64,000 nucleotides of DNA, taken from assembly GCF_051859565.1 (NCBI RefSeq), contig NZ_JBHYFK010000001.1, positions 186,001 through 250,000 on the forward strand. Reading direction: 5' to 3'. Position 1 is the first letter of the stretch. The number at the start of each line of letters is the position of its first letter. A program made the translations under genes and the position numbers. This DNA comes from Glycocaulis sp051859565 (GTDB lineage Bacteria > Pseudomonadota > Alphaproteobacteria > Caulobacterales > Maricaulaceae). Shown here one piece after another: positions 31,154 to 40,400 of the stretch. The notes beneath the pieces are model-generated. The model was given only the letters and a program-made list of their open reading frames with translations. It made no database searches and was not told the origin of the DNA.

Positions 31154-34100
31154 TTAACCTTTCAGCGCGGGCGCTGGTTTTGGTGCGCGTATGCCGAAGA
31201 ACAGGGCGTAGAGCACCGGCGCAGCCACCAGGGTGAGAACCGTGGCAAAGGCCAGCCCGCCAATGATCGTGACCGCCATGCCCTGGAAGAACGCGTCGGC
31301 AACCAGCGGCATCATGCCCAGTATGGTCGTCGCCGAAGCCAGGAAAACCGGGCGCAGGCGGCTTACCGAGCCTTCGCGCACCGCGTCGAACGGTTCATCA
31401 CCGTTGGCGATGCGCTGATCAAGCTCGTCCACCAGCACGATGGCGTTCTTGATCAGCATGCCAGAGAGCGACAGAAAGCCCAGTAATGCCGTGAAGGAGA
31501 AGGCGATATTGGTAATCAGCAACCCGGCCGTGACCCCGCAAATGCTCATCGGCACGATGGCCCAGATGATGAGCGGCTGGCGCACCTTCTGGAACAGGAG
31601 GAAGCTGACGACCAGCATGACGATGAGGCTCAGCGGGAGCACCTGACCCAGCGACTCGTTCGCCTCCTGATTGGCTTCGATCTCCCCGCCCCATTCCACC
31701 GAATAGCCGCGCGGCAGATCGATCGAATTGATCACGCCGGAAAAGCGCGAAAAGGCTGAGGCGGCCGTCTCGCCTTCGGGCGGATTGGCCTGCACTGTCA
31801 GCGTACGTACCCGGTCGCGCCGCCGGATCAGTGTGTCGCGCGCCACCAGCTCGAAGCGCTCCACTGCCTGCGTGATCGGCACATAGCTATTCTGGGACGG
31901 ACTCCAGATCAGCCGGTCCTCAAGGGCGGACGGATTCTCCCGCTCGGTTAGCGGCGCGCGCGCAATGATCGGGATCAGAAGATCGCCTTCGCGGTAGAGG
32001 CCCACCCGGGTGCCTTCCGTGGCAAATTGCAGGGCTTCGCCGATATCCTCACGTGTGACGCCGGTCGCGCGGGCACGGTCGGTGGAAATGACAGGCTCCA
32101 GCATCAGTTCGCGGTTGCGCCAGGTATGACGCACATCGGCGAGCGTGCCGGTGTCGTTCAGGCCCGCCACGGCCTGTTCGCCCAGCGCCCGCAATACTTC
32201 GGCATCAGGACCGGAGAAGCGCGCTTCCAGACGGGCACCTGCGGGGGGACCGAACACGATGCGCTCGCCGCGCACATCTGCCTCGGGCAGTGTCTCGCGC
32301 ACATGATTGACGATGCGTTCCGACAGGGCAGGTATCACGTCGGTGGAATGCGCGCGCACCACCAGCTGGCCATAGGCGGTATTGGGCTGTTCGGAAGAAT
32401 AGGTGAGCATGAAGCGCGTGCCGCCGCGCCCCACGAAGGTGGTCACGCCGTCGGTTTCCGGCTGGACAAGCGCAAATCCGGCGGCCTCGCGCACGGCCCG
32501 GTCGGTTGCAAGAATGTCCGTGCCCTGAGGAAGTTCAATATTGATGTAGAATAGCGGGGTATCGGAGTCCGGGAAGAAGGCGGCCCGTACGAAGCCGAAA
32601 CCCCAGAAGCTGGCCAATGTGATGGTGACAAGCGCCATCAGCGTCAGCCAGCGGCGGCGCAGCGCCCCGGTGAGGATGGCCCGGTAGGCCGAATAGGTCC
32701 GCCCGCCATAGGGGTTGGGCTTGGATCCGCGTTCGGACTTGAACAGCGAATAGGCGATCATCGGCGACACTGTGATGGCCAGAAGCCAGGACAGTCCCAG
32801 TGATATGCCGATCACGGCGAACATGGAGAACATGAACTCGCCGGTGGAGTCCTGTGACAGGCCCATGCCCGAAAACGCCATGATGCCGATAATGGTCGCG
32901 CCCAGCAGCGGGAATTGCGTGGTCTTCACCGCCCGCTCCGCGGCGATCTGGCGGCGTACGCCGCGCTGCACGTCAATCTGCATGCTCTCGGTAACGACGA
33001 TCGCATTGTCGACCAGCATGCCCATGGCGATGATGAGCGCACCCAGCGAGATGCGCTGCATGGTGATGTCGAACACCGACATGAAGAACAGCGTACCAAG
33101 CACGGTCAGGAGCAGGGTGGCCCCCACGGTCACCCCGGCGCGCCACCCCATGAACACGCACAGCATCACGATCACGATGCCCAGCGACATGGCGAGATTG
33201 ACCAGAAAGCCGCCAATGGCCTCATTGACCACCACGTGCTGTTCGTAGATCGGGCTGAGCTCGACGCCGACGGGAAGGTCCGCCTCTAGCTGGCGCAGGC
33301 GCTCCTCCACCCGGTGGCCAACATCGACAATATTGGCGTCCGGCAGGGCGGCAATGCCCAGCGTGAATACCCGCTCGCCATTATGATAGGCGTAGAAGCT
33401 TTCCCGCTCGAGGGGTTCACGCCTTACGGTAGCAATGTCGGACAGGCGCAATACGCCGCCAGCCGCGCGCGGATTGATCAGGATGTTTTCCAGCGCCTGA
33501 ACCCCGTCAACCCGCTGGGGTACCGTCACGCGCAAGAGACGGTCGCCTGCGGGCGTCTCGCCAGCCTGTACCACGGCGTTTTCGTTGCTCACTGCCTGCA
33601 GGACCGCGTCAAAGGGCAGGCCCAGCCGGGCAAGCTGTTCCTGCGCGATCTCTATATAGATCCGCTCGTCGGGAAGGCCTGCGACCTCAACCCGCGACAC
33701 ACCCCGCACCACCAGCAGCTCGCGGCGCAGATTGCGCGCCATGTCGCGCCACTCCCGGTCCGAATAGCCCGGAGCCGTTACCGCGTAGAGAATGCCGTAT
33801 ACGTCGGCGAAATCGTCAATCACTTGTGGATCAGCCACACCTGGCGGCAGGCCGGCCGAGGCGTCACGCACCCGCTTTCTCAACTCGTCCCAGACCTGTG
33901 GCAGCTGATGGCCCAGAATGTCATCACGGATCGAGACCTGAATCTCCGACATGCCCGGCATGGACTTTGACGTGACGCGGTCCAGCTGGCCCATCTGCTG
34001 GATGGCCGCTTCGAGAAGCTCGGTCACCTCGGCCTCCACCTCTTCGGCGGTGGCGCCGGGATAGGCGGTGAAGATGATGGCTTCCTTGATGGTGAAGTCA

Positions 34101-34267
34101 GGGTCTTCCAGCTGGCCGACCGTGTTGAAGCCCCACAGCCCGCCCAGCAGGCAGGCCAGGATGATCAGCCAGCTGATGACAGGTTTTTCAATGGAAATGC
34201 GCGCCAGATTGAAGGCATCATCGGTGCGCGCGGGCTCGGCCGGCGCCTGCTGGGAAGTGTCCGTCAT
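31154..34267 (-). CDS. RND efflux transporter permease (AcrB/HAE type)
   Basis: Inner-membrane, proton-driven drug/solvent exporter of 1037 residues. It has a cytoplasmic N-terminus, then FNLARISIEKPVISWLIILACLLGGLWGF as helix 1, two large periplasmic loops, and the 12-helix RND arrangement with internal duplication. The proton-relay helix reads GMLVDNAIVVTES, with Asp-Asn where AcrB has Asp-Asp, as seen in some RND subfamilies. The adaptor gene lies 25 bases upstream on the same strand and a TetR regulator before that. No outer-membrane channel gene follows, so it must use one encoded elsewhere. Confidence 0.94.
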   Translation of the reverse strand: MTDTSQQAPAEPARTDDAFNLARISIEKPVISWLIILACLLGGLWGFNTVGQLEDPDFTIKEAIIFTAYPGATAEEVEAEVTELLEAAIQQMGQLDRVTSKSMPGMSEIQVSIRDDILGHQLPQVWDELRKRVRDASAGLPPGVADPQVIDDFADVYGILYAVTAPGYSDREWRDMARNLRRELLVVRGVSRVEVAGLPDERIYIEIAQEQLARLGLPFDAVLQAVSNENAVVQAGETPAGDRLLRVTVPQRVDGVQALENILINPRAAGGVLRLSDIATVRREPLERESFYAYHNGERVFTLGIAALPDANIVDVGHRVEERLRQLEADLPVGVELSPIYEQHVVVNEAIGGFLVNLAMSLGIVIVMLCVFMGWRAGVTVGATLLLTVLGTLFFMSVFDITMQRISLGALIIAMGMLVDNAIVVTESMQIDVQRGVRRQIAAERAVKTTQFPLLGATIIGIMAFSGMGLSQDSTGEFMFSMFAVIGISLGLSWLLAITVSPMIAYSLFKSERGSKPNPYGGRTYSAYRAILTGALRRRWLTLMALVTITLASFWGFGFVRAAFFPDSDTPLFYINIELPQGTDILATDRAVREAAGFALVQPETDGVTTFVGRGGTRFMLTYSSEQPNTAYGQLVVRAHSTDVIPALSERIVNHVRETLPEADVRGERIVFGPPAGARLEARFSGPDAEVLRALGEQAVAGLNDTGTLADVRHTWRNRELMLEPVISTDRARATGVTREDIGEALQFATEGTRVGLYREGDLLIPIIARAPLTERENPSALEDRLIWSPSQNSYVPITQAVERFELVARDTLIRRRDRVRTLTVQANPPEGETAASAFSRFSGVINSIDLPRGYSVEWGGEIEANQEANESLGQVLPLSLIVMLVVSFLLFQKVRQPLIIWAIVPMSICGVTAGLLITNIAFSFTALLGFLSLSGMLIKNAIVLVDELDQRIANGDEPFDAVREGSVSRLRPVFLASATTILGMMPLVADAFFQGMAVTIIGGLAFATVLTLVAAPVLYALFFGIRAPKPAPALKG

Positions 34268-34292
34268 GATAACAGTCCTGCCGGTTTATAGA

Positions 34293-35387
34293 CTAGCGGG
34301 CAGCGCCGTTGGCGGCCATCGCACCTGAAGCGGCCATGGGCCGTACGCGCATGCCTTCGCGCAGCGCATTGACGCCGGCGGTCACGATCTGTTCGCCTGC
34401 CTGAACGCCTTCCAGCACCAGCGCACTATTACCCTCCACGCCGCGCGTGCGCACCGGCCGGGCGCTGACCTCGCTGGTGTCCGGATCGAACACCCAGACC
34501 TGAAAACCGCCTTCTGGCAGAGCCGCCAGCGCGGTTACCGGAATGCGCACCGCATCGCCACCAGGCAGGGATTCCTGATCGAGTTGAACACGCACATTCA
34601 CCGTCATGCCGGGCAATATGTTGCCGGGCAGATTTTCGGGCAGCGCGAACATCACCTTGTAGGTCTGGGATGCGGCGTCAGGCTCCGCGATAAGCTCACG
34701 GAATTCCAGAGGAAATTCGCGGTCGGCCATAAACGGGAAACGGGCCGAGATCGCGTAGCTGTCCGGCCGCTCAAGCGTCGCGATCAGGCTTTCGGGCACG
34801 GCGATCGCAACGCGCAGCTCCGACAGGTCCTGCAGGCGAGCCACCGGCTGGCCGGCGTTCAGCGTGGTGAAATTATCAACCAGCCTGCGGCTCATAAGCC
34901 CAGTAAACGGGGCTTCAATAGTGGCGTAGGAGAGGTTCTGACGCATCGTATCAAGCGCCACCGAGCGCAGTTCGAACGCGGTGCGGGCATCTTCCAGCGC
35001 TGCGTCGGAGGCGATGCCGCGCTCATGCAGTGTCTGCTGGCGGTCAAGATTCGTGCGTGCCTGCTGCAGCTGGACTCGCGCCTCGCGCAAGGCTCGCTCG
35101 TAATCCTGGTCTTCCAGCCTGGCGATCAGCGTGCCTTCTTGCACCATCTGGCCTTCGGGAATGGCAAATTCGGCCAGCCGGCCAGAGACCTGAAAGGCCA
35201 GATCCACACTATAGCGGGCCTCGACACGGCCGACGAACTCCCGCCGGGCAAGGCCGGTGGGCGCCGCAACCGTCTCGATGCGCGCGGTGCGCAGCGTTTC
35301 TTCAGGGGTGGCCGCGACATCAGAGCACGCCGCCAGCAGGGCAGCGGAAACCAGCGCGGCAGCGGGGAGGAGGTAGCGCGTCATCAT
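34293..35387 (-). CDS. RND efflux periplasmic adaptor (membrane fusion lipoprotein)
   Basis: A 364-residue adaptor linking the RND pump to its outer-membrane channel. Signal peptide ending in LLAACS (lipobox Cys), a lipoyl-like half with YSVDLAFQVSGRLAEFAIPEGQMVQEG, an alpha-helical hairpin (about 95-150), the second lipoyl half YATIEAPFTGLMSRRLVDNFTTLNAGQPV, then beta-barrel and membrane-proximal domains. The ATG overlaps the stop of the TetR gene (ATGA), indicating translational coupling. Confidence 0.93.
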   Translation of the reverse strand: MMTRYLLPAAALVSAALLAACSDVAATPEETLRTARIETVAAPTGLARREFVGRVEARYSVDLAFQVSGRLAEFAIPEGQMVQEGTLIARLEDQDYERALREARVQLQQARTNLDRQQTLHERGIASDAALEDARTAFELRSVALDTMRQNLSYATIEAPFTGLMSRRLVDNFTTLNAGQPVARLQDLSELRVAIAVPESLIATLERPDSYAISARFPFMADREFPLEFRELIAEPDAASQTYKVMFALPENLPGNILPGMTVNVRVQLDQESLPGGDAVRIPVTALAALPEGGFQVWVFDPDTSEVSARPVRTRGVEGNSALVLEGVQAGEQIVTAGVNALREGMRVRPMAASGAMAANGAAR

Positions 35388-35950
35388 GACTTGGGCTCCG
35401 AAATGAGATCGACCAGCCGGGCCTCTACGCGGGCCCGTTCATCAGGGGAAAGAAAGTCCATGCCGAGCAGATCGGCAAAATGCAGCCCATCCACCGCCAG
35501 GAAGACGATGCGGGCAAGGTCGGGATCGGCAGCGTTGGCAAGCAGATCATCGCGCATCTGTGTCATCAGCCCGCGTACCGGGTCCAGCAATTCAGGATGC
35601 TCGGCAGCGGCGGCCAGCAGGCCCATCATGAATTTCTGGCTGTGGGGCTCTTTCTCGCAGGCCGTGCGGATCAGTGCCGAAAGCTCGGACTGCCCCTGCT
35701 CGCGCGCATCCTTGCGGGCCATTTCCACATCGCAGTGCACGGCATCGACGATGCGCGCCACCATGCCCTTGATGAGGTCCAGCTTGGATGGGAAGTTGTA
35801 CAGTACGCCGCCCTTGGAAAACCCGCTTTCGCGTACCACCGCGTCAATGGTCAGCCGGCCTGCCCCTTCGCGTTCCACCACGCGCTCGGCGGCGTCAAGA
35901 ATGACGTCGCGGGCAGAGGCACGGGCTTCCTTGGCGGCAGTTTTCGGCAT
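35384..35950 (-). CDS. TetR/AcrR-family transcriptional regulator
   Basis: A 188-residue repressor. The N-terminal helix-turn-helix is clear: ARDVILDAAERVVEREGAGRLTIDAVVRESGFSKGGVLYNFPSKLDLIKGMV. The C-terminal ligand domain resembles the TetR_C_37-like group. It is the first gene of the efflux operon it presumably controls and lies next to two CCGTCYRGACGG palindromes that look like its operators. Confidence 0.93.
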   Translation of the reverse strand: MPKTAAKEARASARDVILDAAERVVEREGAGRLTIDAVVRESGFSKGGVLYNFPSKLDLIKGMVARIVDAVHCDVEMARKDAREQGQSELSALIRTACEKEPHSQKFMMGLLAAAAEHPELLDPVRGLMTQMRDDLLANAADPDLARIVFLAVDGLHFADLLGMDFLSPDERARVEARLVDLISEPKS

Positions 35951-35981
35951 GATGTGTACTCACAAGGCCTGACGGCGGGGT

Positions 35982-35993
35982 CCGTCCAGACGG
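35982..35993. promoter_or_regulatory. TetR-type operator half-site pair, proximal copy
   Basis: CCGTCCAGACGG, a palindrome with a two-base centre, 32 bases before the ATG of the TetR gene. It is repeated in inverse orientation at 36045, including the flanking TAT. Binding by the adjacent regulator is inferred. Confidence 0.6.
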
Positions 35994-36044
35994 TATGCTG
36001 CAGTGCAACGAGGCCGGGGGAGCTAATTGTGCAGCGCATCTATA

Positions 36045-36056
36045 CCGTCTGGACGG
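36045..36056. promoter_or_regulatory. TetR-type operator, distal copy
   Basis: CCGTCTGGACGG flanked by TATA, the reverse complement of the copy at 35982. The two dyads are 63 bases apart centre to centre, about six helical turns, compatible with binding on the same face or looping. Confidence 0.6.
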
Positions 36057-36260
36057 TTTTGACGAAATAGCGCGTTCAACACGGCCGTTCAAGAGGTGGC
36101 GATGAAAATTTGTTCCTGGCGCCGGGCAGGTCATGAAATGTGACGGTTCGATGAAGATTCAGCGCCGAAGGCCGCCCGGCAGGCGCTTTTCTTTGCACTG
36201 ATGAACGAAACGGGATAAGGGGCGCCCTGAACAGGTTCGGTCCAGCAAAGGCTCTGTTGC

Positions 36261-37406
36261 ATGGATATGGTCATTCTCGGCGTGCCGCTTCTCGCGCTCG
36301 CCGGATTCCTGTTTGCCTCCTATGCGATTGTCGCCAATGACGTCATCCAGACGCTGGGGACCTTCCTGTCTTCGAATGCCAAGCGCCCCTGGCTGCTGCT
36401 CTGGGCGTTTGCCTCCTCCATCATTGTGGCCGTGATGATCTATGGCTGGTTCGCCTATGACGGCGATATTGCCTTCGGCCGCCTCAACCGCATTCCCTAT
36501 CCGGAGCTGGGAATTCAGTGGTGGCATGTGCTGCCGCCTCTGGTCCTGCTCGTGCTGACGCGTTTTGGCATCCCGGTTTCGACAACATTCCTTGTGCTGA
36601 CGATTTTTACGCTTACCGGCGGCGCCTCGACCGAAGGCGTGCTGGGTTCCATGCTGCTGAAAAGCTTTGCTGGCTATGTCGTCGCTTTCGCGGCAGGTGC
36701 GGTGGTATTTCTCGTGGTGGCCCGCTTTTTTGAGCGCTGGGTCGCACGCACGCGCGGCCAGCCCATCTCGCCGGCCTGGTTCATCGCCCAATGGTGCTCC
36801 ACTGCCTTCCTGTGGTCGCAATGGCTGATGCAGGACCTGGCCAATATCTTCATCTTCCTGCCGCGCGAGACCGTTATCACTGCCGACGGCTCGGTACAGG
36901 TCACGTTCTCACTGGGCCTTGTCGTGTTTGCGACACTGCTGATGGTTGCCCTGCACGGCATCATTTTTGCCACGCGCGGCGGCGAGATACAAAAAATAGT
37001 CCTTACAAAGACAAATACTGTGGACCCGCGCTCGGCCACCTTTGTCGACCTGATCTACGCGTTCATCCTGCTGTTTTTCAAGGAACTCAACGATGTGCCC
37101 ATGAGCACGACCTGGGTGTTCCTCGGGCTTCTGGCTGGCCGCGAGATCGCGATCACCTATGTCGCTTCCCTGCGCTCCAAGGGCGAGGCCATGTTCGACG
37201 TGGCGACCGATATTGGCCGGGCCGGTATTGGCCTTGCGGTGTCCGTCGCGATGGCGCTGGCCCTGCCCTTCATGGCGACGGGCTCAATGCCCGACATACG
37301 CCAGCAGATTTTCGGATCGGCAGAGGCACAAACCCGGCTTGCCGATACGCCGGACCCTCTGTCTGCCGAAACCGGCCCGACCATGCGGGCTCGCGGCGCA
37401 CCCTGA
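36261..37406 (+). CDS. PiT-like inorganic phosphate transporter family permease
   Basis: A 381-residue inner-membrane protein with about ten hydrophobic helices. Two inverted halves each carry a PiT-like motif: YAIVANDVIQTLGTFLSSN (about 21-39) and FKELNDVPMSTTWVFLGLLAGREIAI (about 270-295), plus TRFGIPVSTTFLVLTIFTLTGG. These match the GANDVAN and PVSTTH signatures of the PiT/Pho4 family only in part, so phosphate may not be the substrate. There is no PhoU-like partner next to it. It is divergent from the TetR gene and converges on tamB. Confidence 0.75.
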   Translation: MDMVILGVPLLALAGFLFASYAIVANDVIQTLGTFLSSNAKRPWLLLWAFASSIIVAVMIYGWFAYDGDIAFGRLNRIPYPELGIQWWHVLPPLVLLVLTRFGIPVSTTFLVLTIFTLTGGASTEGVLGSMLLKSFAGYVVAFAAGAVVFLVVARFFERWVARTRGQPISPAWFIAQWCSTAFLWSQWLMQDLANIFIFLPRETVITADGSVQVTFSLGLVVFATLLMVALHGIIFATRGGEIQKIVLTKTNTVDPRSATFVDLIYAFILLFFKELNDVPMSTTWVFLGLLAGREIAITYVASLRSKGEAMFDVATDIGRAGIGLAVSVAMALALPFMATGSMPDIRQQIFGSAEAQTRLADTPDPLSAETGPTMRARGAP

Positions 37407-37424
37407 TACGGCGCGATGCGCGCG

Positions 37425-40400
37425 TCAGTCGTATTCGCGCCGCCAGGTCAGGGCGACGCCGGTATCGCCGTCCGGCGCAATGCGTGACAAGAGGGTCAGG
37501 TTCTGGGTCAGCGCCCATTCAATGCGGGTTGTGGCACTCGCCGATCCGCCGCCCGTCTCCACCTCCAGATAAACGTCCTCGGTGAGATAGCGCCCGCCTG
37601 CAACGACCGTTTCGCCCGTCCGGCTGGAGCTGACCGAGAGCTGGTCGAGGCCCAGCCCGCTGCGCAGCGCTCCGAACGGATCGAACCCGCCCCCCGATGA
37701 CATGCTGGCCACCGCGCCAGCCAGCTGGGCGGCCTGCACACCGCTGAGCTGCCCGGCGCCCTGATCGAACAGGAGCCGTGCTGCAATCTCGTCCTGCGGC
37801 AGGCTGGGGGTCGAGGCCAGCGTGATTTCCGGCGCGCTTACCACACCGCCTACGCGTATTTCCGCTGTGATATCCCGGGCCTGCCGGGCGGCCACCAGAT
37901 TGATCGCTGCGTTCATCGGGTCACCGGCGAAGACGACCGAGCCGGAGCGCATTTCGAAGGGACGGCCCAGCAGGTCTGCGCGCCCGCGCAGCAGGGTTGC
38001 CCGGCCCCGCAGGCTTATCGCGTTGGTGGGGCCGCGCGCCGTCACATCCATCGACCATTCAGAGTCAAATTGCGGGCCGCGTACAAAGATGCGCCCCGGC
38101 GCCCGGATGCGGTAGTCTAGGACGATGTCCGGCCCCCGGCGAAGGTCTGCGAAGTCATCGCGGGCGCCAGCGGCATTGACGTGTACTACCTCCACCAGGG
38201 GGATGGACGGACGGCTGGCCTCAGGCGGGCGCACCTCGGCGCGTGCAATCCGGGTCTCACCGCTGATCTCGATGCGGTTATCGCCCACACCAATGTCCAC
38301 ATTGCCCCCGCCCACGACGGTGAGATCGGGGCGCTCGATAATCAGGAAGTCGGTGAACCGCAGCGCCGCCTCGCCCTGAAGGCGGGCACCGGCCAGGCTG
38401 AAACTGCCATTGCCGGTCAGTTCCCCGCCTTCGGCGCTTTGCGCCCGCAAGCTATCTATCTCCAGCCCGTCCTCGGCGAAGCGTGCGTCGAGGCGCAGGT
38501 TCTGGACAGAAATGCCGATTGCCGGGTCATCAAAACGGCCGTCTTCAAGCACGAGGGTGCCATCAAGGTCCGGTGCGCCTACACTGCCGCCGAGCACCGC
38601 TTCCAGACGGGCTGTCCCTGAGAGGCTCTGGCCTTCGGCGAGCCGGAACGCGGCCAGCGTGCCTATCTCGCCTGTTACCCTTGCGGCGCCTGCCAGTCCC
38701 GTCTCCGGCGCGGTCAGCCTGTCAGGGCTGGTAACGGGCCCTGAGAGCAGCTGTATACTGGCCGTTGCCTGCAGGTCCGATCCGCGTGCCCGCGCCTCCA
38801 GCTGTGCCCCGGCCTCGTTGAGTATCATGGTCAGGGTGCCGTTCAGGGTGATGTCGGCGCCGTCGGGCCGCTGGCTCTCGGGCGGGGAGATGCCTTCGGC
38901 CTCAAGCCGCATGGTGCCGGTCCAGGCACCGTCCGCCTGAGACAGGGCGAGATTGCCCGACATGGTGCCGCCCACAGGCTCGCGCCCGGATGGATAGCTG
39001 GCCAGCGCGGCGGGAATGTTGGCGGCCTCCAGCGCCACCTCAATATTGTCATTGCTGGTGTCCACACGCGCGTCGAGCGTGCCCCTGTTCAGCCCCAGCG
39101 AAAGGCGTGCCCGCGTGCCATCTGGCCCGAAGCGGAAATCGGCGGCCTCGCGCGTGGCGATACGTACACCGCCATAGCGGCCGATGAGGGAAAACCCGAG
39201 CGCGGTCCCATCCTCGCCTGATGCCACCCGCCCATTGACGGACACAAGCGCACGTGCGCCGTACGCGCCTTCGGCCTCCAGCGTGAAGCCGATATTGTCC
39301 ACAGGGCCTTCGGCATCAAACTCCAGCCTGTCGAGATAGGTCAGGTTTTCGCCCACCATGTCCTCGGCCCGGATCCGCGCGGAAAGATGGCCGTCGGCAA
39401 GCCGGAAGGCGATCGCTGCCGACCCGAAGCCGTTGACAGGCATCGCGCGCAGCGCACCGCCCACACGGCTGCCTTCGGCCTGCAGCCCCCCGGTGAAATT
39501 GAACCCGCCAAACCGGCCTTCGATACCGCTCAGATCGGCCCGCTCGCCCTCGCGTGATGCCCGGCCTCCAATATCGACGGGGCCCGTGCCCGTGGCGCCG
39601 GTCAGCCGCCATGCGCCGTCAAAGGCATCGGGGGGCCCTTCGCCCTCAAGGCGCAGCCGCGCATTCTCCACCACGACCGGGCCGGCGCCGGCGCGCGGCG
39701 CGGTCATGTCGGCGCGGATGCGCAGCGTGTCATTGCGGTCACGCGCTTCAAAGGCGAGGCTCGCCGTGCCCTCCAGCACCATGGCCGCCAGCGGCGCGCC
39801 GCCAGACCATGCGGCCTGTCCGGCTATGTCCCAGCCCTGTTCGTCGGAGCTGCCTTGCGCTTCAGCCACCAGATTGGGGGCTTCAATGTCCAGTGCTTCC
39901 AGCGCTATGGCACCGTCCGCGCGCCGCTCCCCGCGTGCACTGAAGCGCGCTTCCCCGCCGATACGCGTGCCCAGCTCGCGTCCCAGGCTCTGCGCCCTGC
40001 CGCTCGCCGAGAACTGGCCCGTCCCGTCAAAGCCCAGCGCCAGATCGGCGGTGCCCGAGGCGCGCCCGGACAATTGTTCGGTCAGGCGTTCAATGGCCAG
40101 CCCGTCATAGCGCAGCGACAGGGCAATGCGTTCGCGCGCCGTGTCCACACGGCCGCTGGCCGTCAGCACCAGGGCGGAGGCGCCCTCCAGCCGTGCGGAC
40201 ACGATTTCCAGCTCGCGCTGCTCACTGTCCCAGACAAGTCCGGCCTCCAGCGAAGGTTCGGCCCCGGCCAATGTCTGCAGAATGTCCGGCTCCAGAGCGC
40301 TGGAGCGGGTCTGCAGGGATGCATCCACGCGTATCGTGTCCAGAGGGCCCTCCACGCGCACCGGGCCTGTTGCGCGGGCGATATTGCCGATGGGAAGCGT

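Noticed and set aside
36068..36090. Possible LexA box (two GTTC copies near 36073 and 36087)
   Set aside because: The spacing is nine bases, not seven, so it does not fit the alphaproteobacterial operator.
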